Program-made: the position numbers and the translations under genes | The notes under the pieces: model-generated | What the model was told of the DNA's origin: nothing | The model's input: the letters and a program-made list of their open reading frames with translations, nothing else | Databases searched by the model: none | Part shown: piece after piece, positions 29,134-38,298 of the stretch | Layout of the letters: every line of letters starts with the position of its first letter | How positions within the stretch are numbered: position 1 is the first letter of the stretch | Assembly (NCBI RefSeq): GCF_007095465.1 | Contig: NZ_SDGL01000001.1 | Coordinates: 103,546 to 167,545 of the forward strand | Source of the DNA: Lactobacillus mulieris | GTDB lineage: Bacteria; Bacillota; Bacilli; Lactobacillales; Lactobacillaceae | Direction: 5' to 3' | DNA: 64,000 nt

Positions 29134-29967
29134 TTACCTCTCATATGGAAATTTTAATCCACTACCATCTAAGTACCAAGCTACATTATCTTGCTTGCGA
29201 CGATAAATAACAAAGATAATAGCAGCAATAAATAATACCAAACTCAAAGCTTGTGATACTCGAATTACGTTAAAAATATATAAACTATCTGTTCTCATTC
29301 CTTCGACAAAGAAGCGAACTGTTGAATACCAAATTATATAACTAGCAAAAACCTCTCCTCGTTTAAAGAGACCTTTCTTATGTCGAAACATTAAAATCAA
29401 AACTAAGCCAATGAAATTAAAAAAGGATTCATATAAAAACGTTGGCTGATAATAATGTCCATTAATATACATTTGCTTAATAATAAACTCTGGCAAATGC
29501 AAACTTTGCAGGAATGTAAGACTTGTTTGTGCACCATGGGCTTCTTGATTCATAAAATTACCCCAACGTCCCAAAATTTGTGCCGCTAAAACACCAGGAG
29601 TAATAATATCAAGCATCAATAAAGGTGGCAACATACGATTCCTACAAAAAATAAGTAGCACCACTAATCCAGCTAACAAGCCGCCATATATTGCAATTCC
29701 ACCATTCCAAATTGCAATAATTTGGTCTGGATGCTGTGAAAAATATCCCCACTCAAATATCACATAATACGTTCTAGCTCCTATAAAGCCAATTGGTACA
29801 GCCCAAAGCAAAAAATCAATGAAATCATCACTCATTATTTGCCGTTTTTTACCTTCAATAATTGCCATTGTTGTAGCAATCAAAACGCCAGTTGCCATAA
29901 AAATTCCATACCACTTGACGCTCAAATTTCCAAGTTGAAAAGCAACTGGATTTAGTGCTAAAAACAA
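29134..29967 (-). CDS. lgt: Lgt, prolipoprotein diacylglyceryl transferase
   Basis: A membrane enzyme that attaches diacylglycerol from phosphatidylglycerol to the lipobox Cys of prolipoproteins. It has 277 residues and about seven membrane helices. The Lgt signature GRWGNFMNQEAHG and the WNGGIAIYGG segment are present. The start is a TTG: GGAGG lies 7 nt upstream and no ATG fits. It sits 19 bp after hprK and 2 bp before gpsA, a conserved Firmicute order. Confidence 0.96.
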   Translation of the reverse strand: MFLALNPVAFQLGNLSVKWYGIFMATGVLIATTMAIIEGKKRQIMSDDFIDFLLWAVPIGFIGARTYYVIFEWGYFSQHPDQIIAIWNGGIAIYGGLLAGLVVLLIFCRNRMLPPLLMLDIITPGVLAAQILGRWGNFMNQEAHGAQTSLTFLQSLHLPEFIIKQMYINGHYYQPTFLYESFFNFIGLVLILMFRHKKGLFKRGEVFASYIIWYSTVRFFVEGMRTDSLYIFNVIRVSQALSLVLFIAAIIFVIYRRKQDNVAWYLDGSGLKFPYER

Positions 29968-29986
29968 ATCATTTCCTCCGTTCTAG

Positions 29987-30928
29987 CTACTTATTTTTTT
30001 CATTTTCTGCAATTAATTTTGCTAATTGTTGTTGGAATGTAACACTTGCATCAAAGCCCATTTGCTTAGCACGAAAGTTCAAAGCCGCAATTTCAATGAT
30101 AATTTCTAAATTACGCCCTACTTTAACTGGAATCGTAACTTGAGGAACTTCAATGTTACAAATTTCGCGAGTATCTTGATCAAAGCCTAAACGATCATAA
30201 TTAGCTTTAGGATCCCAATTTTCCAACTTAATTACTAATTTAATTTCTGTATGATCCTTAACTGCTCCTACACCAAACATATCTTTAATGTCAATTATTC
30301 CGATTCCACGAATTTCCATTAAATGATTTAAAATTTTAGGTGCTTCACCAACTACAGTATCGTGATCTCTTTGATAAACATCAACACGATCATCTGCAAT
30401 CAAACGATGCCCTCGTTGGATTAAGGCCAATGCTGTTTCACTTTTACCAACACCACTCGCACCAGTAATTAAAACTCCTATACCATTAATTTCAACTAAT
30501 ACGCCATGAATGCTAGTTCTTTGTGCTAAATGTTCTCGTAAATATTGAGTCAACACGCTCATTATGTATGTTGTTGATTCAGGTGTAGTTAAAATAGGAA
30601 TCCCATTTTTAGCTGCAGCTTCTGTTAATTCTTTTGGTACTGGTAAACTACGAGAAATCAAGAAACAAGGCGTATCAGGTGTAGCCATTTTATTGAAAAC
30701 CTGCAAACGTGTTTCATGATCAAGCATTGCTGCATAAGAAATCTCAGTTCTGCCAAGTAATTGAATTCTTTTTGAAGGATAAAAGTCAAAATAGCCAGTT
30801 AATTCAAGACCAGGACGATAAATATCAGAAACAGTTACTGCCCGATTTTTAATTAATTCCTTTCCTTGAACTACATGTAAAACATTATTATCTTCAAATA
30901 ATTCTGTTAATTCAACTTTATCAGCCAT
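29987..30928 (-). CDS. hprK: HPr kinase/phosphorylase
   Basis: A bifunctional enzyme that phosphorylates HPr at Ser46 in response to fructose 1,6-bisphosphate and ATP, producing the CcpA co-repressor; it also removes that phosphate. It has 313 residues. Walker A GASGVGKS is at 156-163, and the family signature [11 protein letters not shown] follows. GAGG precedes the ATG. It is the master input for the cre boxes found in this window. Confidence 0.97.
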   Translation of the reverse strand: MADKVELTELFEDNNVLHVVQGKELIKNRAVTVSDIYRPGLELTGYFDFYPSKRIQLLGRTEISYAAMLDHETRLQVFNKMATPDTPCFLISRSLPVPKELTEAAAKNGIPILTTPESTTYIMSVLTQYLREHLAQRTSIHGVLVEINGIGVLITGASGVGKSETALALIQRGHRLIADDRVDVYQRDHDTVVGEAPKILNHLMEIRGIGIIDIKDMFGVGAVKDHTEIKLVIKLENWDPKANYDRLGFDQDTREICNIEVPQVTIPVKVGRNLEIIIEIAALNFRAKQMGFDASVTFQQQLAKLIAENEKNK

Positions 30929-30939
30929 AATCTTAACCT

Positions 30940-31245
30940 CTATTTGTCATTAACATCCTCTGTTGTTACATCACGAGCTGGTTTGCGATGATGCTCCTCT
31001 GTATCTTTATTTGTGTTCTTCCCATAAGAAACAAAGTCTTCCCAACTCATTTTATAGTCACTATCCATTTCTTTACTAATTTCACGTCGAATTTTACGTT
31101 TCAAGAAATAAATATATAACCAAATTAACCCTGCAATAATCAGAATAAATGGCAAGATAAGAATAAATAGCTTTAATAAAGCGAATAAAACACATACAAC
31201 AATTGCTAAAATTAATACTACTACTAAAAATTCAATAAATCCCAT
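30940..31245 (-). CDS. Small membrane protein of unknown function
   Basis: I do not recognise this 101-residue protein. It has two closely spaced hydrophobic helices (about 5-25 and 28-48) followed by a highly charged, probably cytoplasmic tail ([17 protein letters not shown]... with many Asp, Glu, Lys and Arg). The ATG at 31245 has AGAGGG 8 nt upstream; a GTG three codons earlier overlaps that site. It lies 12 bp after prfB and 11 bp before hprK, so it is co-transcribed with them. The linker-tail layout resembles small scaffold or envelope-stress proteins, but no motif supports a function. Confidence 0.75.
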   Translation of the reverse strand: MGFIEFLVVVLILAIVVCVLFALLKLFILILPFILIIAGLIWLYIYFLKRKIRREISKEMDSDYKMSWEDFVSYGKNTNKDTEEHHRKPARDVTTEDVNDK

Positions 31246-31257
31246 AATATTCACCCT

Positions 31258-32374
31258 CTATTCTGGATTCTCTTGACTTAATCTCCATTGTAAGAAAGAA
31301 TAGATTAAGTTATCGAGCTTTCCATCCATAACACCATTAACATCACTTGTTTCAAAATTAGTTCGATGATCCTTAACCATACTATATGGATGAAATACAT
31401 ATGACCTAATTTGTGAACCCCAAGCAATATCTTGTTGAACACCTTTTAATTTTTCTTTTTCTTTACGCTTCTTTTCTTCCTCTAATTGAAACAATTTAGC
31501 GCGTAAAGCATTCATAGCTGTTTCTTTGTTTTGAAATTGTGAACGTTGAGCCTGAGAAGTAGTTACAATTCCAGTAGGTAAGTGAGTAATTCTAACCGCA
31601 CTAGAGGTTTTATTAATATGTTGTCCACCTGCACCACTTGATCTAAATACATCTATTCTCAAGTCAGCTGGATTAATATCTACTTCAATACTATCATCAA
31701 TTTCTGGAATAACTTCAACACTTGCAAAAGATGTATGCCGTCTTTTAGCGGCATCAAATGGTGAAATTCTAACTAAACGGTGAACTCCCATTTCTCCTTT
31801 CAACAAGCCATAGGCATTAGTTCCTTTAATTAAAATACTTACACTTTTTACACCCGCCTCATCACCAGGTTCATAATCATCAATTTCAAATGTAAAGCCA
31901 TGGGCTTCACTAAAGCGTTGATACATTCGCATAAGCATTTGCGCCCAGTCCATTGCCTCAGTACCACCTGCACCAGGATGAATTTCCATTAAAGCATTAT
32001 TGGCATCATATTTACCTGATAAAAGTAAATTTAATTCATATTGGTGAAAACTATCTTTTAATTTTTCTAAATCAGTTTCTACTTCAACTTGCAAGTCATC
32101 ATCAGGTTCTTCTTTTAATAACTCTAAAGCAGTTTCTTCATCAGAAAAAGCTTGTGCTAAGTCATTAAAGTGATCTCTTTTTTCTTTTAATTTATTTGTT
32201 TCACTAATTAATTTTTGAGCTGATTCTTGATTATTCCAAAAATCAGGATCAGCCATCTTTTCTTCATTAATTGCGATACTTTCATTTAAAGCATCAAAGT
32301 CAAAGAGACCTCCTGAAATGATTTAATTTAACACGTAATTCATCAAGTACAGTCGAAATTTCACTTATTTCCAT
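31258..32374 (-). CDS. prfB: Peptide chain release factor 2 with programmed +1 frameshift
   Basis: Recognises UGA and UAA stop codons. The gene is in two frames. The first encodes 24 residues from the ATG at 32374 and stops at an in-frame TGA (32302-32300). The ribosome slips +1 at CTT-TGA-C and continues for 347 codons, for a total of about 371 residues. The catalytic GGQ is in GAGGQHINKTSS and the stop-codon-reading SPF is in RISPFDAAK. Autoregulation by RF2 level is the established role of this site. It lies after the secA terminator and upstream of hprK. Confidence 0.96.
32299..32314 (-). other. RF2 programmed frameshift site
   Basis: An internal Shine-Dalgarno AGGAGG (32309-32314) stands 3 nt before the slippery CTT-TGA-C (32299-32305). 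This is the classic prfB recoding cassette. Confidence 0.96.
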
Positions 32375-32392
32375 TTTTTATCTCCTTTATGC

Positions 32393-32421
32393 AAAAAAGA
32401 GGAAGCTTTTGCCTCCTCTTT
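32393..32421 (-). terminator. Terminator of secA, just upstream of prfB
   Basis: An 11-pair stem (32396-32406 with 32411-32421), 4-nt loop and a T run on the minus strand. It ends about 20 bp before the prfB start codon, leaving no room for a separate promoter. Confidence 0.85.
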
Positions 32422-32430
32422 TATTATCAA

Positions 32431-34833
32431 CTATCTTGCAATATTTTGTCTAATTTGAGCCTTCATAAATAAGCGAGTAGCATCAAATTCAATGTTGGCA
32501 ACCATTTCTTCAAACATTCTATAACCAGCATCTTGATATTCAACTAATGGGTTAAGTTGACCATAACCACGCAAACCAATTGATTGCCGCAATTGATCCA
32601 TTGCATCAATATGATCAGTCCAGCGATCATCAACAACTCTTAAAATAACAACCTTTTCAAATTCAAGCATTTGACTAGGATCAGATAAAGTTTCTTCTTT
32701 ATCTTTATAATTCTCCTCTGCCAAGTTATAAAGCTTTTCTTTAAGTTCATCAGCAGATTTAATATTCTTCAAGTCAATCTTATCAGCAACTTCTTCATTG
32801 GTAAGACTTGAAACAATGAAGTCACGTAATGAATCGATTCGCCAATCTTTTTTGTCACCCTGAGTAAACATATCAACTTGATGAGAAATAGTCCGCTTAA
32901 TCATTGGCATCAAGACATTTTTAAGTGATTTATCTTCTTCAATCACTTGCATTCTTTCACCATAAATAATTTCACGTTGTGTTCTCATAACGTCATCGTA
33001 TTGCAAAGTTTGCTTACGAGTATCATAGTTATTACCTTCAACACGTTTTTGAGCTGATTCAACTTGACGAGTTATCATTCTACTTTCGATAACTTTATCA
33101 TCATCATTGTCAGAAATTCGGTCTAAGAATACTTTTACTCGATCTCCACCAAATCTCTTCATCAAATCATCTTCAAGTGATAAGTAAAAGCGTGAATAAC
33201 CAGGATCACCTTGACGTCCTGAACGTCCACGAAGCTGATTATCAATTCTACGTGATTCGTGTCTTTCAGTACCAATAACTGCTAATCCACCAAGTTCACG
33301 AACACCAGGCCCCAGCTTAATATCAGTACCACGTCCAGCCATGTTAGTAGCAATTGTAACTGCTCCTCTTTGACCAGCTTTCATGATAATTTCAGCTTCT
33401 TTAGCATGGTTTTTGGCGTTCAAAACAGCGTGAGGAATATTTTCTGCATCTAGCATTTTGCTCAAACGTTCTGAATTTTCGATTGCAACAGTACCTACTA
33501 AAACAGGTTGTCCCTTGGCATGTCTCTTTTTAATTTCTTCGACAACAGCTTTAAATTTAGCATCAAGTGTTGGGTAAAGAATATCTGGCATGTCTTTTCT
33601 TTGAATAGGACGGTTAGTTGGAATTGTGATAACTTGCATGTTGTAGATTTCACGAAATTCTTCTTCTTCCGTCTTAGCGGTACCTGTCATACCAGATAGT
33701 TTTTTGTACATTCTAAAGAAATTCTGATAAGTAATTGTAGCTTGAGTCTTAGATTCTTCTTGAATCTTAACTCCTTCCTTGGCTTCAATTGCTTGGTGTA
33801 AACCATCAGAATAACGACGACCTTGCATTACACGTCCAGTAAATGAGTCAACGATTAATACTTCCCCATCTTGGACAACGTAATCAATATCTTTAAGCAT
33901 AATGTAGTTCGCACGTAAAGCCTGATCAATATGGTGAACTAAAACTTGGTTTTCAACATCATATAAGTTTTTAAGGCCAAAATGCTTACATGCCTTAGCA
34001 ATTCCTTGACGAGTTAATGAAATAGTCTTGGTTGGCCAGTCAATCTTATAGTCACCATAATCCTTGTCATCATCAACATCATCGTCACTCTTATCTTCAG
34101 TTAAGGTTTTTACAAAACGATCTGCTCTAATATATTCGCCTGTGGCTTGTTGAGCTTCACCAGAAATAATCAATGGTGTTCTAGCTTCATCAATTAAAAT
34201 AGAGTCAACTTCGTCGATAATTGCATAATTAAGTGGTCGTTGAACCATTTGTTCTTTATAAACAACCATGTTGTCACGTAAATAATCAAAACCTAATTCA
34301 GCGTTAGTTGAATACGTAACATCACAATTATATGCTGCACGCTTTTCATCTGGTGATTTTTCATTCAAGTTTAAACCAACAGTTAAGCCCAACCAGCGAT
34401 ATAACTGCCCCATTTCTTCTTCGTCACGTCCAGACAAGTATTCATTAACAGTAACTACGTGAACACCCTTGCCAGTAAGTGCATTAAGATAAACTGGCAT
34501 AGTAGCTGTTAAAGTCTTACCTTCACCAGTCATCATTTCTGAAATATTACCAAAGTGTAGTGAAATACCACCAATTATTTGAACGCGATATGGATAAAGG
34601 CCTAAAACTCTCTTAGCTCCTTCACGACAAACAGCAAAAGCTTCTGGAAGTATATCATCTAGGCTTTCACCATTTTCAAGTCTTTTCTTAAATTCAGGAG
34701 TCTTAGCTTGTAACTGATCGTCACTTAATTTAGACATTTCATCAGCATAGCCTTCTACCTTATCTGCTAATTTTTCAAATTTTTTAAGTTCTCTTTTATC
34801 ACTATCGTATAGTTTTTTTAAAATATTTACCAT
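32431..34833 (-). CDS. secA: SecA, preprotein translocase ATPase
   Basis: The motor that drives secretory proteins through SecYEG. It has 800 residues, with Walker A MTGEGKT at about 101-107, DEVD in [15 protein letters not shown], and helicase motif [10 protein letters not shown]. The protein ends at [12 protein letters not shown] and lacks the C-terminal linker and CxCxSGK...CH zinc tail that contacts SecB in other bacteria. A short very acidic insertion ([16 protein letters not shown]) lies at about 248-263. A TGG-TAAAAT -10 lies in front; a terminator follows. Confidence 0.97.
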   Translation of the reverse strand: MVNILKKLYDSDKRELKKFEKLADKVEGYADEMSKLSDDQLQAKTPEFKKRLENGESLDDILPEAFAVCREGAKRVLGLYPYRVQIIGGISLHFGNISEMMTGEGKTLTATMPVYLNALTGKGVHVVTVNEYLSGRDEEEMGQLYRWLGLTVGLNLNEKSPDEKRAAYNCDVTYSTNAELGFDYLRDNMVVYKEQMVQRPLNYAIIDEVDSILIDEARTPLIISGEAQQATGEYIRADRFVKTLTEDKSDDDVDDDKDYGDYKIDWPTKTISLTRQGIAKACKHFGLKNLYDVENQVLVHHIDQALRANYIMLKDIDYVVQDGEVLIVDSFTGRVMQGRRYSDGLHQAIEAKEGVKIQEESKTQATITYQNFFRMYKKLSGMTGTAKTEEEEFREIYNMQVITIPTNRPIQRKDMPDILYPTLDAKFKAVVEEIKKRHAKGQPVLVGTVAIENSERLSKMLDAENIPHAVLNAKNHAKEAEIIMKAGQRGAVTIATNMAGRGTDIKLGPGVRELGGLAVIGTERHESRRIDNQLRGRSGRQGDPGYSRFYLSLEDDLMKRFGGDRVKVFLDRISDNDDDKVIESRMITRQVESAQKRVEGNNYDTRKQTLQYDDVMRTQREIIYGERMQVIEEDKSLKNVLMPMIKRTISHQVDMFTQGDKKDWRIDSLRDFIVSSLTNEEVADKIDLKNIKSADELKEKLYNLAEENYKDKEETLSDPSQMLEFEKVVILRVVDDRWTDHIDAMDQLRQSIGLRGYGQLNPLVEYQDAGYRMFEEMVANIEFDATRLFMKAQIRQNIAR

Positions 34834-34879
34834 TAAATCGGTCCCTAAAATCTAATTTAAAGTCTAAAATACAAATGAT

Positions 34880-34888
34880 ATTTTACCA
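34880..34888 (-). promoter_or_regulatory. Extended -10 promoter of secA
   Basis: TGG-TAAAAT on the minus strand, 46 bp upstream of the start codon. The -35 is not clear. Confidence 0.45.
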
Positions 34889-34918
34889 TGTTATTAAAAA
34901 AAAGAAAAATAACTAATA

Positions 34919-34952
34919 TAAAAGACCCCCTGAGTTTAATCCCAAGGGGTCC
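34919..34952 (-). terminator. Terminator of hpf
   Basis: GGACCCC...GGGGGTC with a long loop, then TTTT on the minus strand, 20 bp after the hpf stop codon. Confidence 0.78.
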
Positions 34953-34971
34953 TAGAATATTTTAATATTTA

Positions 34972-35517
34972 TTATTCATTAGTTTCAATCAAGCCATAGC
35001 GACCATCATTTCTCCGATATACAATGCTAGTACCATTAGTTTCAGCATCTTGGAATACGAAGAAGTCATGTTCAAGCATATCCATCTGCAAAATTGCCTC
35101 TTCAGGATCCATTGGCTTCAAACTTACACGCTTATTGCGGACAATATCAAATTCACTAGTAGGCTTTTCTTCTTCTGCTGGAGTTTCAATGAAGAAGTCC
35201 TTAACACCCTTTTCACGGCCTTTACGGTTAACACGGGTCTTATACTTTCTGATTTGACGTTCAAGTTTATCGGAAACAAAATCGATGCTCCGATACATAT
35301 CATCAGAAGTTTCTTCAGCTCTCAAGACTAAGTATGGGAGGGGAATCGTTACTTCAACCTTAGCATCGTGGTTCTTGTAAACTTTCAAGTTAACGTGTGC
35401 AATAACATCTGAAGTTAATTCAAAATATTTTTCAAGCTTTTCCAAACGCTTTTCAACATAGCTTCTCAAAGCTTCAGTTACTTCAATATTTTCACCACGT
35501 ACATTGTACTTTAACAT
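34972..35517 (-). CDS. hpf: Long-form ribosome hibernation-promoting factor
   Basis: Binds the 30S decoding centre and, through its C-terminal domain, pairs 70S ribosomes into 100S dimers in stationary phase. It has about 181 residues. The start at 35517 (MLKYNVRGENIEV) has AAAGGAG upstream. The N-terminal S30AE domain (about 1-100) and the C-terminal dimerisation domain (about 125-181: FDIVRNKRVSLKPMDPEEA...) mark it as the long form. It is a single gene. A cre-like palindrome overlaps the -35 region, and a small hairpin (AACCGC/GCGGTT) lies just before the ribosome site. Confidence 0.95.
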   Translation of the reverse strand: MLKYNVRGENIEVTEALRSYVEKRLEKLEKYFELTSDVIAHVNLKVYKNHDAKVEVTIPLPYLVLRAEETSDDMYRSIDFVSDKLERQIRKYKTRVNRKGREKGVKDFFIETPAEEEKPTSEFDIVRNKRVSLKPMDPEEAILQMDMLEHDFFVFQDAETNGTSIVYRRNDGRYGLIETNE

Positions 35518-35563
35518 AAAAGATTCTCCTTTCAACCGCTATGCGGTTTTTCTTTACACCTAT

Positions 35564-35590
35564 ATTATACCAAAAATGTAAGCACTTGCA
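35564..35590 (-). promoter_or_regulatory. hpf promoter with cre-like palindrome
   Basis: An extended -10, TGG-TATAAT (hexamer 35564-35569). TGTAAGCACTTGCA (35577-35590) matches the cre consensus except in the central CG, and covers the -35 position. CcpA control is possible but the core mismatch weakens it. Confidence 0.5.
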
Positions 35591-35596
35591 CGACCT

Positions 35597-36274
35597 TTAT
35601 CGACTAATTGTAAAACTTTCTACATGTATATCTGGATATAGTTGCCAAATAGCATCTCTTGCGTGGTACAAGGTTCGTCCAGTTGTATAAATATCATCTA
35701 GAAGTAACACTTTGCCATTGGGATTTAACTGCTGCTTAGTCTTTTTTTCGAGATAAAAACTTTGAGGAGTTGCCAAACGTTCCTGACGATTTAACTCTCC
35801 TTGACTAATCTTTAAATCATATTTCTTCAAGATTGGACATAAAGGTACCAAATCTCGAAAAATTTCATAAATCGTGTCAAAGCCCCTTTTTTTGATATGA
35901 CTTTCTGAGGTGGGAATGGGGATATAGTAATCAAAACCTAGTGGCACACGCGTTCTAATTAAAGCTGCTAATGCCTTGCCTACTTGATAGTCCCCATATC
36001 TTTTATATAACCTCATTGCATTATAAAACTGCACATCATATGCATAAATTGCTTGATTCTTTAACAAAGCTTGATATTTTTTCTGCCAAATTTGACAATC
36101 TTGACAAATTTCATTTTCTCCAGATTTTTGGCAGTACTTGCATCCCTTTTCTAAATAGGAAAAAGAATTTCGACAATCAAGGCACAGAATATCTACACTT
36201 TCAGATAAAGGATTAAACAAGTTATAAAAATTTAAAGCTGGTAAAAATTTATTTCCGCAAAGATAGCACCTCAT
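35597..36274 (-). CDS. comFC: ComFC, phosphoribosyltransferase-like competence protein
   Basis: A ComF-family protein of 225 residues needed for transformation in naturally competent Gram-positive bacteria. The N-terminal region has four Cys pairs that look like zinc binding (CYLC, CLDC, CKYC, CQDC). The C-terminal phosphoribosyltransferase motif VLLLDDIYTTGRT is intact. It overlaps comFA by 4 nt (ATGA), a tightly coupled operon. I see no premature stop. Confidence 0.92.
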   Translation of the reverse strand: MRCYLCGNKFLPALNFYNLFNPLSESVDILCLDCRNSFSYLEKGCKYCQKSGENEICQDCQIWQKKYQALLKNQAIYAYDVQFYNAMRLYKRYGDYQVGKALAALIRTRVPLGFDYYIPIPTSESHIKKRGFDTIYEIFRDLVPLCPILKKYDLKISQGELNRQERLATPQSFYLEKKTKQQLNPNGKVLLLDDIYTTGRTLYHARDAIWQLYPDIHVESFTISR

Positions 36275-37551
36275 CGGTTCATCCTCTTAATTTCTGAAAT
36301 TGCTTGTCTAATGGGTAAAGTATATTTATGATAGCAAAATAAAACTAACCCATCTTGATCATCACTGCTTCTCCCCACTCTACCTGCAATTTGAATCAAA
36401 GATGCTCTTGTATAAATGGCATCATCAGCTGCTACAATAATTACCCAAACATGTTTAAAAGTAACTCCTCTTTCTAAAATAGTTGTGGTAATTAGAATAT
36501 CAATCTTTTTATCTCTAAATTCCTGTACTTTATCAATCCGTGCTTCATCAGCCGCATGAACACCCTTTATTACCATTTCTTTCAATTGATGGCAGGCTTT
36601 TAAAGCTTCTAAATAAACTGGTATTTCGTTTATCCTTGGTACAAATAATAACAGCGGGTGGCCTGCTTTTATTACTAATATTATTTGCTTGAGTAGATGT
36701 TTATTTAACTGCTTTTTCTTCAAAAAAGGTTTTAAAAATAATTTTTCTTTAGGGACAGGTAAAAGTCCCCCATGAAAGCGTCTATTTAATAATGAAACTG
36801 TAATTTTTTTGTGTTTAATTTTTTCAAGTAAATCATCTGGTGGAGTTGCTGTTAAATATAACTTCATACCATCAGTTTTAACAGCATTATTGGCCCCAAA
36901 ATGCAACATAGGACTTGGAGCGTAAGGAAAAGAATCCACTTCATCAATTATTAATAAATCAAAAGCATGATAAAATTTTAGCAATTGATGAGTTGTACAG
37001 ATAATTAATTGTTCTGCTTCATAATCTTTATACTCTCGACCATGATACTTCCCTATTTTTATTTTAGAAAAAGCACTACTAATTCTCGGATATAATTCAT
37101 TAACCACATCAATTCTAGGAGTAGCTATACAGGCTCTTAATCCAGCTTCTAAACATAATTTTAAGCAGTCAAATAACATCTCTGTTTTTCCAGCTCCTGT
37201 TACTGCATGAACTAAATGATCTTGTCGTTTTTTAAAAGCATAACAAATTTCTTGTGATACTTTTGCTTGTCTAGCTGTCAAATTCCCTGACCAAGTTAAC
37301 AAATCATTTTGTTTTGAGTATGACTTATTACTTAAATCCCTAATTAAGTAGTCATTCTCACTCACTCTCCCTAGTCCAATGCACGCTCGACAGTAAAGTT
37401 TTTTCACAGCTATTTTAGTATTGCAATAGCTTCCACATCTCTGACAAATATTATTAATTATTCCGCTAATTTTTTCACAATTAGGAAATATGCTAGAATC
37501 ATCTTGATTGATAATCCATTGTCTTCCTGCTAGTGAGGTATGATTTTCCAT
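36271..37551 (-). CDS. comFA: ComFA, DNA-uptake DEAD-box ATPase
   Basis: A superfamily 2 helicase-like ATPase that helps bring single-stranded DNA through the ComEC channel. It has 426 residues: N-terminal zinc-type CQRC/CRAC pairs, Walker A AVTGAGKTE, DEVD in LIIDEVDSF, the SAT-equivalent LTATPP and motif VI QIAGRVGRS, so it appears intact. GGGAGG precedes the ATG. It is divergent from yigZ with only 47 bp between them; I found no recognisable competence-sigma (Com) box there. Confidence 0.93.
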   Translation of the reverse strand: MENHTSLAGRQWIINQDDSSIFPNCEKISGIINNICQRCGSYCNTKIAVKKLYCRACIGLGRVSENDYLIRDLSNKSYSKQNDLLTWSGNLTARQAKVSQEICYAFKKRQDHLVHAVTGAGKTEMLFDCLKLCLEAGLRACIATPRIDVVNELYPRISSAFSKIKIGKYHGREYKDYEAEQLIICTTHQLLKFYHAFDLLIIDEVDSFPYAPSPMLHFGANNAVKTDGMKLYLTATPPDDLLEKIKHKKITVSLLNRRFHGGLLPVPKEKLFLKPFLKKKQLNKHLLKQIILVIKAGHPLLLFVPRINEIPVYLEALKACHQLKEMVIKGVHAADEARIDKVQEFRDKKIDILITTTILERGVTFKHVWVIIVAADDAIYTRASLIQIAGRVGRSSDDQDGLVLFCYHKYTLPIRQAISEIKRMNR

Positions 37552-37598
37552 AAAATTTCCTCCCTAAATTTAATTACCCCCAAGAAAGGAGAATTTTT

Positions 37599-38261
37599 TT
37601 GTCAGAAAAAGAAAATTTTTTAACCATTAAAGAAGCTGGACAAAACGAATTAATAATAAAAAAGAGTCGTTTTATTGCAAGCTTCGCCAGAACAGATACT
37701 AAAGAGAAAGCCGAAGCCTTTGTCAAAGAAATATCCAAAAAATATCATGATGCTACTCACAATACCTATGCATATACAATTGGCTTAAATGACGATCAAG
37801 TAAAAGCCAGCGATAATGGCGAACCACAAGGAACTGCTGGAGTAGTTGAATTAAGAGCTTTACAATTAATGAAATTAAAAAATGTTACCGTTGTAGTAAC
37901 TCGATATTTTGGTGGAATAAAACTTGGCGCAGGTGGATTAATACGAGCATATTCAAATAGTGTAACTGAAGCTGCCAAAGCGATTGGTGTTGTAAAAAGA
38001 GTATTACAAAAAGAATTAACATTCTCAATTGCCTATAATCGCCTAGATGAGATAAATCATTATTTAGAAGAAAACAACGTTTTTGTTTCTAATCGTGAAT
38101 ATGGAACTGATGTAACTTTTACACTATTTGTCGAAGATAAAGATATCGAACCATTAGAAACTGACCTTACTGATTTATTAAAAGGAAAAGTTGATTTAAA
38201 AGAAATCGGTCAGCGCTATAACGAAATTTTACTTAAAGAAGTCAACTATCATGAACAATAA
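37599..38261 (+). CDS. yigZ: YigZ / IMPACT family protein
   Basis: A UPF0029 protein (220 residues) with an N-terminal IMPACT domain (KKSRFIASFAR..., HNTYAYTIG, SDNGEPQGTAG, TRYFGGIKLGAGGL) and a C-terminal DUF1949 ferredoxin-like domain. The bacterial role is not settled; eukaryotic IMPACT acts on GCN2 signalling. The start is a TTG with AAAGGAG 7 nt upstream. The gene commonly lies next to comFA in lactobacilli and streptococci, and it does so here, divergently. Confidence 0.92.
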   Translation: MSEKENFLTIKEAGQNELIIKKSRFIASFARTDTKEKAEAFVKEISKKYHDATHNTYAYTIGLNDDQVKASDNGEPQGTAGVVELRALQLMKLKNVTVVVTRYFGGIKLGAGGLIRAYSNSVTEAAKAIGVVKRVLQKELTFSIAYNRLDEINHYLEENNVFVSNREYGTDVTFTLFVEDKDIEPLETDLTDLLKGKVDLKEIGQRYNEILLKEVNYHEQ

Positions 38262-38289
38262 AAAAACTGGGGTTTTACCCCAGTTTTTT
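38261..38289. terminator. Bidirectional terminator between yigZ and tagO
   Basis: AAAACTGGGG/CCCCAGTTTT with a 5-nt loop and A/T runs on both sides. It serves the converging yigZ and tagO-like genes. Confidence 0.93.
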
Positions 38290-38298
38290 GCATTAAAA

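Noticed and set aside
31258..32256. prfB as a pseudogene or a gene beginning at an internal codon
   Set aside because: The in-frame TGA is part of a complete RF2 frameshift cassette with internal AGGAGG, so the gene is intact.
37552..37598. Com (competence sigma) box between comFA and yigZ
   Set aside because: The 47-bp gap holds two ribosome sites but no recognisable TACGAATA-type element.
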